Below, one piece after another: positions 23,524-35,920 of a stretch of DNA of 64,000 nucleotides. Each line of letters starts with the position of its first letter. The stretch's first letter is position 1. The notes beneath the pieces are model-generated. The model was not told where the DNA came from, made no database searches, and worked only from the letters and a program-made list of their open reading frames with translations. Made by a program: the position numbers and the translations under genes. The DNA is taken from contig WJXW01000004.1 of assembly GCA_015832175.1 (NCBI GenBank), positions 2,356,001-2,420,000 of the forward strand. The letters run 5' to 3'. Source of the stretch: Paraphaeosphaeria minitans. Taxonomy: Eukaryota > Ascomycota > Dothideomycetes > Pleosporales > Didymosphaeriaceae.

Positions 23524-26500
23524 TCACTTGGGCAAGACCTGGTTGTAGCCATACCCCTGCTGCTCATGCATCGGTGGGTAGTTGTTCGGCGGCTGCGGGT
23601 ACCCTCCTGCTCCGTGGTTGAACGAAGCGCCCGGAGAATGGTAAGGATTGCCCATGTTAGGGAACGCGTAGCTGCTGCTGTTCTCCCTACCGTCCCTACC
23701 GTAGGGTGGACGACCAAGGAGAGTGTTGCTTCCGAACCGCCCAAAGCCAGTTGGACCCGAGGAAACTGAGGGATGGGGACCGTTGCCAGTGCCGCTAGCG
23801 TCGTAGAACGGTGGGAGAGACGGCTGCGAACGAGAATTGACGAGAGCGCTTGGCTGCATGTCGAGGTTAGTAAGCATGCTGTCACACCATAGGAGGAGAC
23901 ATACCTCGTTGGGAGACGGATACACAGTCGTAGTTGCCTGGCTCTGGCTCTGGCTCTGAGTTTGTAGGTCCTGCACCGATTTCTGGAGCTCCTTGATGCC
24001 ATGGTCCATCGCGTTCAGTCGCGCCGTTTGCGCAGCCAGAGGCTCCACGACCTCAGCCTTGATGAACTCACGCAGCTTGTCCAGTTGGATGCTGAGATTG
24101 TGACCCTGGTTCCCGTTATGATCGGCCTTTTCGCCCACCGAATTGATCTGCGACCTGATATCGTCGAATCGCTGGTCGACCGTGGCCTTGAGCTGCTCGT
24201 GCTTGGATGATGCTATCTTGATCGCATGGTTGTTGCAAGATTGCACCCAATCGTAGACAGACATGGCCACCACATCGATATGCTCGTTCGTCATGTAGAA
24301 ATGGTCGTGGATTGGCACTCCTGCCTTGAGCGGAGGCGGCATAGGTATGTGAGGGAAAGCGGGTGGGACCTGACCTGAGTTAGGCATCTGTTGAGAACCC
24401 ATCGCGCCCGGGGGAGTCCGGTGCAGCGGGCTCGGCACGGCGCTGGACGAGTCGTAGCTGCGAAAGTCCACCCGACTAGGGCTCACACCGCTGAGCATGT
24501 CTGTAAGCTGCGAGGAAGATTGCTCGGGTTGTAGATTGCCGTGCGTTGGTCCTTTGCTGGGTCCAGCGGTGGGCGGTTGCATGCGCAGCTCTTCCATGAT
24601 GCGCGCGCTGACGTTGTCGGCCCTGGAGGCAAGTACTTGGTATTCACTTGCACCGTGTGAGATTGACCTTGCCGTCGCCGATTGCGGATCAATCTCCCTT
24701 ACGTCGCCCTTGAAGACGATCGGGATCGACTGAGAGGAAGCTGTGGAAGAGTTGGATCTCGTGAAATCGGCGGGCTGGAAAGTATCCTGGGCCATTGATT
24801 AGTTGGCAGGTACATTGAAAATTAGAATAAGAAAAAGTCACTGAAGTGAAGGCAGGGGCGATAATTCTGGAGGGAATGTGAAGGCGGGACAGCTGTCACT
24901 TCTGCGCGTGAAGGCAGGCGCTACTGGGTTCACTCACCTGCTCGATCTCTTTTCCCTTCTTGCGGACTGCAGTCTTCGGGGGCGAATACACTGTTGGAAG
25001 AAGGTACTCCAGCTTTGTAGAGGGCTTCTTGGGCTCGGCGGCTTCGACGTGCGGTGCGCCACGTTGGAGCCAAGCGCTGGTTGCGCTGATTGGAGTCGCT
25101 GGAGCGCTCCGATTCTCAGCACGTAGAGTGGAAAGTGGGCCTTTGCCTTTGTCCGGCGAGGTCAACGGAGCGCTGTAAGTCGGCTCGTCTTCCTCGTCAA
25201 TGGTGTATTCAAGCACGCCGTGAGCAGAGAACAACGGTTCACCTTCGACGAACTTAGCCTTGTCACCTGGAGGACAGTATTTGCTGGGGCTTTCACCGCC
25301 TCGTGAAGGAATAGGATCCACAGGCAGGACAGAAGGCACCATCAGTTTCATCCCGCTGTCCTTGAAGTCGTCCGGCCCTGTTTCTGGTGTCGGCGGTCGA
25401 AGAAGCTGACTCACCGTCCTATCAGCTTTCGCAGCTTTCAAGGCATCAATCTTCTTATCTAGATCCGGAAATCGCTGCCGAAGAGCTGGCGGAAGTGAAT
25501 CTTTGCGAGGCGGAACAGGTGGAAACTCCTGGGTAGTGTGTGAGGGTCCTGTCAGTGTTTCAAGTGTCTGCACATGTGCGAATAAGGGTGCCTTCGTTGG
25601 GGACTTCGGCGGAGACGACTTGCGGCTCGTTCGACCCCTAGGCGATAATTGCACGGGGCTGCGTCGACGAGAATAGCCGTGAGTTCCGGGTTGATTGAAT
25701 ACCTTCGAAGGAAGAGACTTGGATGTATCCGATCGCGGTACAGCAACTCTACCCGGCATCTTTGGCAGGGGAGAGAACTTCCTGGTATTGCCAGGTGGAG
25801 TCGCGCCCATCAGCCTGGCCGCCTTGAGAGGCATAGGCGGAGCCGGTGGTGTCTTGCTATCCCGGGACAGCGGCCTTGAAGAGAACGGTATGTTCATGCC
25901 GAAGAACTTCTTCTTTGGGCTTCGAGTGACGACCTCTTGATCTAAATACTTGCTCAATTGGGAGCCCCTGCCCTGCCTCAGGTCGTTTATGCTTACGTAG
26001 TTGTCCGGCAAGGGTGTAGAACCTGTGGAGATTAAGCATACTGAATACGTTCACATCCGGTTATTACTCACCGTCTGTCGGCGTCTCAGGCACTTGGCCA
26101 ATCAATTTGAAGAGCTTGCGCTCCTTCTGTGCTTCGATCTCAGCTCTCGAGGTGGCCTCTTCGCGAACCAAGCTGTGATAGCTCCGCTCAGAATGCCTGG
26201 ACCGCGTCGTTAAATCGTGGCGGCTTGTCACCGACGCTGAGTGTTGCGAGTTGCCTGACTTTCGTGGCGACTTGCGAACTTGGTCGACAAGGTTCGAGTA
26301 AGCTTCCTTGGAAGATAGCTTGGTGGCTGTCAAGTTCGAGCGCGGGTATCCCGGGCTTGAAGGCTCATCGGCAGCTGAAGCTCCCCATTGTGACGAAACA
26401 GCAGGACCGGAAGTGCTTGGGTGCGACATTGACACTTGTTGGCTACCTTCTGCTCGCCTTAGCTGCTCTTCTTTGGCCCGCTCGGCAATTGCGAAAGCAT

Positions 26501-26591
26501 TAGGACCTGGAACAATTGGGCGCGGCGGGTACGCCGGGGGTATCTCAATGGGAGGTGGGCGCCTCTTCTGCGCCTCGTACGGTGACGCCAT
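23524..26591 (-). CDS. Large, mostly disordered protein of unknown function, 938 aa
   Basis: Four exons, 26591-26072, 26022-24938, 24786-23905 and 23853-23524, join in frame to 938 residues. The third intron boundary (24787-24937, 151 bp) is supported by a CTAAT branch site just before the CAG acceptor. The protein is rich in Ser, Pro, Lys and Arg, with SPRKSGNS, RSPKKKFF and RKSSPPKSPTK basic stretches in the first half. A more ordered segment lies around residues 680-790 (HDHFYMTNEHIDVVAMSVYDW, then a likely coiled coil DKLREFIKAEVVEPLAAQTARL). A Q/S tract and a Gly/Tyr/Pro/Asn-rich tail follow. I recognise no named family. Length, continuous phase and one long conserved-looking helical part argue for one real gene, not two. 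Confidence 0.75.
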
Positions 26592-27262
26592 TTCTATCAC
26601 ACACGTAAACGTAGGTACAACAACAGTTGGCAGAATCTGTTGTTTTGGTTAAAAGACGCGCGGGCGAGGGGACCTCAATCACCTTCGACACCAAAACTCG
26701 GCCTGGGGCACGCTTGGATTTGCACGGCTGGCAAGAACGCGGCAGGCCTTGATTCTGCAAAAAGGGACGGATGTCAGCAGGTATCCAAGAGAAACGCAAT
26801 GAGACGAAAGAGTTGGTGCGATGATGCCGTGATGCTCGCGATGTTTTGGTTGACTTTTGCAAACCGCGTTGCCTTCACTAAACCACCCCAAACAGCCCTC
26901 GTCCGGGGCAACCGCCAGCAAACGGAAGGTACGTAAGCGAGCGCCCAAATACGCGCGAGACGAAAGTAAACCATATCTGGAAAATATGGATGGCCCTTGC
27001 TCTGCGGTGAAAGACGTCGCGTTCGTGCCGAGTCTGGTGGTTGGCAAACCTTTCCACAAAGGCACAAATCGCTTCGATGGACTAGAGCATGATGCGGGTC
27101 AAGAAGAAGTGACGTGTTTGACATCTTGAATTGTGAGAAGGATAGGGCCCAAGTTCATAAGCAAGGAAAAAACATCGCTGCTGGCAAACCGCAAGGTATC
27201 CAAAATCACGCCAGGCCGGAAAAAGATTGGAAGAGAATAGAAGTTCATCAGTGGTTCGCTTT
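26592..27262. other. Intergenic
   Basis: 5' region of the 938-aa protein gene and 3' region of CDC42. No further feature seen. Confidence 0.5.
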
Positions 27263-28089
<827 letters not shown>

Positions 28090-29574
28090 GGTGTACGAGG
28101 GGGGCTGTGCTGTAGGAGAGGGTCGGTAGGAGTGCGGCGGGCGGCAGCAGCAGCGGCAGCGGCGAGAGAAAAAGGCTACGGTCGCGTGCGAGAGTAAGTA
28201 ACGTAAGGTAATGGTTTGGCGGCTGCAAAGGCTACGGGTGGGCTATCCAAACGAGGGGTGTTGTGGGCGAGGGCGCCTGGTGCTAAACAGTCAGTATGGG
28301 TCACGCCGCACAGCAACGGGTGGCGCTGGAGACAGCGGCAGCGTACCTGTGAGTGTTCCCAGAGCGAAAAGAGGCGCGTGCTACGTAAACTTGTCGTCGT
28401 GAAACTCGCACTGTCGGAAGAGTCGAGGTTTCAAAGCGGGTTGCCGAGGGCGTTGGGAACAAGAAAGCGGCGAGGCGGTGCCAACAACGTGACGCGGCGA
28501 TCGGCCGGAGTGCCGATATAACAGCTGAAGGACTACTTTGGGGGATTCACACACGACAGCAGCGTTTGACTTGTCGCTGCCCGGCGCGGAGAGTGAGTGG
28601 ATGGAGGGTAGCGGAGGTTGAGTTAAGCGCGCCTTCGGAGGGCGTGGCTACACTAATGCAGCCCGGTTCTCTTCATAAAATACCTAGGTAGATAGCATCC
28701 TTCCCACGTCCACAGCGTCCTCTCATCTGACGTGTAACAACCCTCATTGTTCATCGGCAGCTGCAGCGAGGGGACGAGACATTCATTGACGTGTGATTCA
28801 CTGCGCTGCGCGAATCTATCCAGCAAGATGTAGACGCAGGATTATTCGAGTACCTCATCATCTTATATGCGGTGTACAAGTTATCCGTGCATAGCACTGG
28901 GCCCCAACATAACTACAATTCCCACGGGTGTCTGAAGCCGCAAGCTGGATGCGTCGACGGCACAATTCGTTTTGCAGCCGGTGTGCACAGCATCTGGCAG
29001 TTTCGACAATGGGGCACAACTCCGTTTGAGAATTCACCACATGTACACACAGCCAATGCCACACAGTGGCTGGCACCAAAAACTGGACATTCTCGTGCAT
29101 ACCTCATCCTGTGAGAACTTAGTGCATGATACGGTTAAGAACCGATCTTTTCTCACAGCTGGATAGTCCAGTTTTTATTGTCGGCCACTGTGCCAGCAGG
29201 AGGAGAATTATGTAAAGGCAATTCTGCCAGTGCATAACAGCTTCCTGGACTCGCGACGCCAGTATCAAGTGAACTGTGCATTCCCGAGGTCTCCGTCATG
29301 TGTCTGGCTTTTCAGGTTCCAGTTGCGCACCTGCGATACTTGCAATCTCGGAGCATCCTACAGTAGGTAGTCTTTTTTAAAGCTTGACGCCTGGTGCAGT
29401 TTGCTGGCTGGCACCTTGGGGTTTCGCTGTAGCCAAATCAAACACAGCGCTCAGTCGGTCTCTTTCCTCTTAGTGGCTTGGCACCGCTCACCGAGGCGTT
29501 CGATCGCGAGCCCTGGACACGCGACAAAAGCCGTGATAGGCACTCCGTGACGTTGACAAACCCTACACGCCGCC
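28090..29574. other. Divergent intergenic region
   Basis: Promoter DNA of CDC42 and of the double-zinc-cluster gene. One exact TACCTAGGTA palindrome lies at 28681-28690. No gene, RNA or tandem array was found. Confidence 0.5.
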
Positions 29575-31068
29575 ATGGATGATCTTGATGATGAACTCGA
29601 TTTCCGCTACCACCGCACTTTAAAGCCTGATGTCTATTACCGCTGCCCATCCTCGGAGGTAACAAGTCCTCCCGTTATGCATGCAGATGTGGCTAAGTTC
29701 ATCTCAATATAGTCCTTGGACGGCGCACTTCGTAACGAGTTCGAAAAGAACGCAGCCAGCCTGATCCCTGTGGGCATTGTTACCGAGTTCGTCTTCAACA
29801 AAACCTCCACAATAACAGTGCCTGTGACGCAGCAGCCGAACCTCGACGCCCTGTTCGAGCCAACTGACTACCCCCAAAGCATCACTGTCGAGCATTCTCT
29901 TTGCTATGGAATTCATGGCAAGGAGAGGCTCAAACTACAGAGAGCCATTGCTCGGTGGGTGCCGTGCAGCTTCGATCCCAAGGCTATCATTAATCGTTGC
30001 GCAGTTGCTTCATCGAGGCCATCCAGGCCATTGATGGATTTCAATATACCGAGCGTCAGGCTTGCAACAAAGACGGAAGCGACGGTGCTAAGTTCAAGTA
30101 CGTTTGCCTAGACAGTCTTCAAAATCGCGACCGGAAGAGCAAAGCGAAGAGAAAGAACAGCTCAGAAGACGCCGATAGCGGCAACGCTCAGAACATATCG
30201 AATGGATTTGAGCTATCAACATATGATTGTGGCGGTGCGATACACGTAAGATTTTCCACAAAGCGCGACGCTGTTAACGTGATGTACATCCATAATCTGA
30301 TACATCGTGACGTTGAAAGCCGTCCAGCAAACCAGGAGAGGTAAGTTCCATTCTTATCAGCTTATACTGCCGCCATCAAAATCGTGCGATATCACCTATT
30401 TTTGTACACATGGAACTTGCCTAGGGAGGGGAGGACCTGAGTGGACTTGCTGGTTCATGTGCCTTGCCTCTATGGATGAAAAGCCCAAGCTAACCTTCAC
30501 GCTCAGTCAATTTGCTCAGGCTATGCCAAGCAATGTCACTACTCCCAACGGCATGTCAAATGGCACCAAGGCAAAGAAACGGAAGAAAAGCCATAACGAT
30601 CATCACGTGACCGATTCTGCTTTTCACGACCCGGACCTCGACATGTCTACGTCTCCTGAGGCTTCTAAAACTTCTTCGAAAAAAAAGCGTAAGAAAGATG
30701 CGGTACCATCGGAAGCAAGTGGATCTGCAACGAAAAAGATATCGAAACCAAAGCAAGCGAAATCTCCCTCAAAAGCGCGCCAAAAGGCTCCGGCAAAGGA
30801 CCCAGCATCAGAGCCTTTGCAGCCTATGAAAGGCAAATGCCTGCGTTGTCGCGAAAAAGGGATCAAGTGCAATGAAGCCAAGCCTACCTGCAACCAGTGT
30901 CTGAGGGGCCTATGGACTTGTCAATATGAGGCACCTGGTCCAAAGAAGCGCTCGAAGAACGGATGTCTGAACTGCCGTTCACGAAAACGCAAATGCACAG
31001 AAGAAAGGCCGTCGTGTGCCTATTGCCTCAAGGTCGACGATGATTGCATGTACGGCGAGCATGCATGA
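29575..31068 (+). CDS. Protein with two tandem C-terminal Zn2Cys6 clusters
   Basis: Exons 29575-29658, 29713-29954, 30005-30340 and 30507-31068 join in frame to 407 aa. The last intron (166 bp) has CTAAC before CTCAG; an alternative acceptor at 30428 would also stay open and add 26 residues. The N-terminal 220 residues form an ordered domain I cannot name (CFIEAIQAIDGFQYTERQAC, TYDCGGAIHVRFSTKRDAVN). A Lys/Ser-rich linker follows. Two canonical zinc clusters end the protein: residues 332-359 (C-X2-C-X6-C-X6-C-X2-C-X6-C, starting CLRCREKGIKC) and 374-401 with identical spacing (starting CLNCRSRKRKC). Such clusters bind DNA in fungal transcription factors, where they are normally single and N-terminal. 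A nuclear DNA-binding role is inferred. Confidence 0.82.
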
Positions 31069-32003
31069 GTTAGGACGCGCTACAGCAACCGAACTATCAA
31101 CGGATCCGGAGCTGTCATGGTCTACACGGAATCACTCTCGTGTATAATATTTTCGTAAGTATTGATATCACCTCAGCGCTACCATTGAGCAGTGTAAGTG
31201 TCAACAGACTGACATACATACCTTCCACTAATCCCGAAAATAGATTGCTTGGAGCTGTGTATCTTATAACATGGCTCGAATCAAACATCGTGCAGCACAA
31301 GAACCCCTACAGAGCTATCTCCAAGACACATACGAGCTAGGAAGAAGACGTCTGCAATTCCGCTAGCAGCCCCGCGGGACCTCCTAGTTCCACCTTGGTA
31401 TAGTAAGTCACGGGTATTGTACCGGTCTATGTGCACAAAACCCTTCCTCATCTGGAAAATAATGCTTGCAGAGCAACAGAGATTTCTATCACCACGGCCT
31501 GGGTTGCCCATGAATTCGGGGTAGCTTAGCAAGAATACCAAGCAGCGCGATACATGTAGGCTATAAAAATCCCACAGTCCCTCAGTTGCTCAACCAGTGC
31601 AGAGTCTATTCTTATTCGATGCAGCGTGTTCAGATGACGTCCCTTAGCCGTCGATCGTATATATTGACCCCTGTCTGCCGAATGAAATCCTGGAGCTCCG
31701 GGCCGCTGCATGCTTAAATCCATACGACGCTTCAATATACACAGCCGGCGACTACCATCATCGCAATATATCTAATGCACATCCCCACAGAGGAAACCTT
31801 GAATATTCAAACCGCCCAGCATATGGTATCCCAAATTTCAGTGCCGGCCAAGGGAGCCAAATTGTCCCGTGCAATTCTATCGGCTCGTGGATCGCCGCTC
31901 ACCAGTGAACCACTAGTACTTAAAGTGTTGTGTGCCGTAGGGCGTTCGCGCTCTCGTACGAACACGAGCTTGAGGAACCCGATTACCGTTCTTCTTTACT
32001 ACG
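31069..32003. other. Intergenic, upstream of the GH3 gene
   Basis: No gene seen. A TATAAAAA string lies at about 31562, some 440 bp before the GH3 start, and one CCCCAC (a possible CreA-type site, SYGGRG on the other strand) at about 31783. Both are too weak to call as functional. Confidence 0.4.
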
Positions 32004-34574
32004 ATGCGTGGACTTTCCATCCCTCTTTTAGTTTCGGCTGCAGTGACGCGAGCTTCAGGTGAGACGTGGAGTGCCTGGTTCAATATGTGCTCAATACTGA
32101 TGCATCGGCAGCTCTGCCGTCCGACCAGCCGTCGAGACGAGCAACCATCAGCTGGGACGACGCATACGCCAAGGCAACGACAGCTCTTGCTAAGCTCTCG
32201 CTGAGCGATAAGGTCGGTATCGTCACCGGCACCGGTTGGCAGGCAGGTAACTGCGTCGGAAACACCAAAGCAGCTAGCTCGATCGGATATCCATCTCTTT
32301 GTCTTCAAGGTAAGCGTACTGACCAGTCGAACATTAACAAGAGATATTGATATTACAACAGACGGCCCTCTTGGAGTGCGCTATATCAATGGCGCCACCT
32401 CTTTTGCAGCTGGCATTCACGCTGCATCAACCTGGGATATCGACTTGATCCGCGAACGTGGAACTTTCCTTGGACAAGAAGCAAAACAACTTGGTATTCA
32501 TGTGCAACTCGGCCCTGTCGCGGGACCCATGGGAAAGATCCCAACAGGTGGACGAAACTGGGAGGGTTTTGGTGCTGATCCCTATCTTGTGGGAATCGCT
32601 ATGAGGGAAACGATCCAAGGAATGCAGGAAGCTGGAGTGCAAGCCTGTGCAAAGCATTACATCGGTAATGAACAGGAAAAGAATCGGGAGAGCATGAGCA
32701 GCGCGATTCCCGACAGGATCATGCATGAGCTCTATCTGTGGCCCTTCGCAGACTCGGTGCAGGCTGGCGTGGCAAGTGTTATGTGCTCGTAAGTGTTTAC
32801 GGTGGTAGCTGTCTCGACATTGCAGTGCTGATTCTAGTGCAGCTACAACAAGATCAACGGAACATACGCCTGTGAGAATGGAGGCATCATAAACAAGCTG
32901 CTAAAAGACGAGCTCGGTTTCAAAGGATATGTCATGTCGGATTGGAACGCTCAGCATACGACGACCGGAAGTGCCAATGGAGGATTGGACATGACCATGC
33001 CAGGAAGTGACTTCAACAACCCCAAAGGAAATATCCTCTGGGGAGCAGGTGAGCAAGCTAACTCCATCATCTTGTTTCTGAGACTCTGACAGTCGAAAAG
33101 CGCTTCAGTCCGCTGTATCAAGCGGCCAAGTTCAACAGTCACGTGTTGATGATATGGTCAAGCGCACCCTAGCAGCCTGGTACCTAGTCGGACAGGACAA
33201 GGGATATCCGACGGCCACTTTCAACTCTTGGAAAATTGGAAACTACAATGTCGGTGGCAACCACAAGGATAATGTACGGAAGATGGCGCGTGACGGTATC
33301 GTCTTGTTGAAAAACATAGGCAATGTGTTGCCACTAAAGAAGCCTAAGAGCATCGCTGTGATTGGTAGCGATTCGATTGTAGCACCGAAGGGCGCCAATG
33401 CATGGTATACCGAAGCCCTGCCTGTCTGAGTTAGAATGCAAGCTGACCGACTAACAGCGTCGATCGAGGATGCAATGATGGTACTCTTGCCGTAGGATGG
33501 GGTAGTGGAGCTATCGAGTTCCCATACCTCATCGCACCCCTGGATGCTATCAAGACCCAGGCCCAAAAGGATGGCACCACTATCACGACGTCAACAAACG
33601 ACAATGCGCAGCAAGGTGCTTCCGCTGCTCAGAACGCCGAGGTCGCGATAGTCCACATCAACTCTGACTCTGGAGAAGGCTACATTACAGTAGAAGGCAA
33701 CGCTGGTGACAGAAAAGATCTCAACCCGTGGCATAACGGAAACGACCTGGTCAAGGCAGTTGCAGCTGTGAACAAGAAAACAATCGTTGTCATCCACAGC
33801 GTTGGCCCTCTCATCCTGGAACCATACATTGACAACCCGAATGTTGTTGCTGTCGTTTGGGCTGGTTTGCCAGGTAAGTCTCTCAGTTGTGCAGTGAGCA
33901 CAATCTTAACATTCGATAGGTCAAGAGTCAGGCAATGGCCTCGTCGACATTCTCTACGGCGCTGCATCCCCCAGCGGCAAGCTACCTTACACAATCGCCA
34001 AGCAGCCTTCCGACTACGGCACCGCCGTCACAAGCGGCGACGACGCCTCCTGGGATCTCTTCATCGACTACCGCAGATTTGACAAGAACAATATCACTCC
34101 ACGCTTCGAATTCGGCTTCGGTCTCTGTAAGCCCCTCCCCTTCCTCACTCACGCACCAATCGTTGATTAGCAACAGCCTACACAAGCTTCACCTACGATG
34201 CACTCACCGTCACCGGCGCCCCCACCGCTGGCCCCGCAGTCGGCGCCAAAGCCCCCGGCGGCCCGGCCGACCTGTTCGAAACCGTCGCTACCGTCACCGC
34301 GAAGATCACTAACAGTGGCGGCGTCGCAGGCGCCGAAGTGCCGCAGTTGTACATTGGGTATCCTGCGAGTGCAAATGCGCCGCCGAAGCAGCTCAGGGGC
34401 TTCAATAAGTTGAATCTGGCAGTTGGAGCGAGCGGTACAGCGACGTTCAAGTTGCGGAGAAGGGATTTGAGTGTCTGGGAGGGAGGGAGGTGGGTTGTAC
34501 CGAGCGGGGAGTTTGGGGTGTTTGTGGGGGCGAGCTCGAGGGATGTGAGGTTGACGGGGAAGATTACCGTTTAA
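32004..34574 (+). CDS. Secreted glycoside hydrolase family 3 beta-glucosidase
   Basis: Hydrolyses terminal beta-glucosyl residues from cellobiose and related glycans outside the cell. Eight exons, 32004-32058, 32112-32309, 32362-32788, 32843-33048, 33101-33404, 33458-33873, 33920-34126 and 34177-34574, join in frame to 736 aa. The first exon encodes a signal peptide (MRGLSIPLLVSAAVTRASG). GH3 landmarks: TGTGWQAGNCVGNT, DGPLGVRY, QLGPVAGPMG, GGRNWEGFGADPYL, ACAKHYIGNEQE, and GYVMSDWNAQHTT with the nucleophile Asp at about residue 260. The second domain carries LLKNIGNVLPL, SGEGYI and GLVDILYGAASPSGKLPYT, and a fibronectin III-like C-terminal domain carries PQLYIGYPASANAPPKQLRGF. The introns are all 46-53 bp. 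All catalytic motifs appear intact. Confidence 0.96.
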
Positions 34575-34613
34575 ACGGGCAGTCAGTGGGAAAGCGAGGT
34601 TGTGTGGGCTTGC

Positions 34614-34708
34614 ATGGGATCAATTGTATGGGATCAATTGTATGGGATCAATTGTATGGGATCAATTGTATGGGATCAATTGTATGGGATCAATTGTATG
34701 GGATCAAT
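34614..34708. repeat. 14-bp minisatellite just 3' of the GH3 stop codon
   Basis: Six identical copies of ATGGGATCAATTGT plus an 11-bp partial copy, starting 39 bp after the TAA. The copies carry no substitutions, suggesting recent expansion or homogenisation. It probably lies in the GH3 3' UTR. Confidence 0.95.
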
Positions 34709-35579
34709 GCTACTGTTGTGGACCAGTTAAGCGTTCAGGAGCCACGCGTGTGCGCTGGTCTCAATTGGTACCTATCTACAGACTCTTACTAGCGGCATTC
34801 GCGCACTTTATAGGTACACGCGTGCGCGTCCAGACGTAGTTCATACTCTATCGTTCGCCAATTCGAATTCACACATAGTGTGGCCACGCTCTCAAGGGTT
34901 ACGATTCTCGAAACTTGCTTCCTTCAACCACATCGACAAAGTCGCCGTCCAGCTACCTCTATCTTTATATATTGCGGCCTACAGCAACTGTTCAGTTTGC
35001 CGGGTCCTCAATGACTGTCTGTTCCGCTGAGAAGCCCCGCCGTAGGTATCGTGTTTTCAGGTCAACCACAAATTATCTTGTGGACAGGAAGACATGGACT
35101 AAGAGGTTTATCCCAAGAACCATATGGGTGCTCCTGTGGTCGACATGCTCAGCGTTCTAGCATGGCAGCACTTAGTTCTTCCGCAGTACTCGTACTTGGA
35201 CGACCGAATTGTAGGTAGGTGGTTAAGTTCGGAGGCCTCGGTGAGCTAGGATTCCCCACAACGAAAAGACCAACAAAGCGCCACGACTAATAAAGTCTGC
35301 GCCGATACGAAGAGGTCGACGACATCGGAGGGCGGCTGGCATCTTGCAGTGCAGGGCCGCGCAGTCTGGCCAATGAAGGAGGAGCCAAGTCAAAACTCGT
35401 CATGAGAGCTTGGGCCACCGGAGAACTTAGCGGACTGGTTTTGTCTTCACCACACCGCCAGCGGGGCCTTGCACACTCACATTCTCTTCCCCCATCGCAA
35501 GCTCCAGTTCATACTATCCTCACAGGGTTCTTCGTACCCGCCTTGTCCTGATATAACCAACCGAATCTCTGCCGCGCTT
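34709..35579. other. Intergenic, CPA1 promoter region
   Basis: 3' DNA of the GH3 gene and promoter plus early leader of CPA1. No separate gene seen. Confidence 0.5.
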
Positions 35580-35864
35580 ATGCGTACTGTTTCAATCTTC
35601 ACTTCCCAGGTACGTTCACAGTGACTCTTCGTCGCCGCTCCTTATCGCGGATCATCGCACACCGTCAATTCTGCGCTTGCGCCGACGGCCGCCGCCCATG
35701 ACCAACCACGTCACCATGCATCTTTTCCTTTCCTTTCCTCTCTGAGGACCTTTGCTAATCGAGTCACATAGGACTACATCTCTGGTATGCACGCTATTAG
35801 CCGGCCGTACGGGCACCAACTAACGATTTTGATAGACCACCTGTGGAAGGCTTCCATCAACTAA
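35580..35864 (+). CDS. Arginine attenuator peptide (AAP) uORF of CPA1, three exons
   Basis: A short upstream reading frame whose peptide stalls ribosomes when arginine is abundant, lowering CPA1 translation (known for Neurospora arg-2 and yeast CPA1). Exons 35580-35609, 35772-35784 and 35836-35861, with stop TAA at 35862-35864, encode 23 residues containing TSQDYISDHLWKA. This matches the conserved AAP core SQDYxSDHxW, including its essential Asp. Introns are 162 and 51 bp with GTACGT/ATAG and GTATGC/ATAG ends. The stop lies 56 nt before the CPA1 ATG at 35921. Genomic ORF calling misses it because the middle exon is 13 nt. The intron positions are my reading; the match after joining is too good for chance. 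Confidence 0.93.
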
Positions 35865-35920
35865 GAGCCATTCCCAAGAAACCGATACCACACCCATTCC
35901 GTACCCCATCTCTTGTCAAG

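Noticed and set aside
30429..30506. Extra coding segment before the zinc-cluster exon
   Set aside because: Open and in phase from an acceptor at 30428, but the CTAAC branch site plus CTCAG at 30506 is the better acceptor; kept only as an alternative.
34490..34839. ORFs with repeated GINCMGSIVWDQLY
   Set aside because: Translation of the 14-bp minisatellite after the GH3 stop codon.
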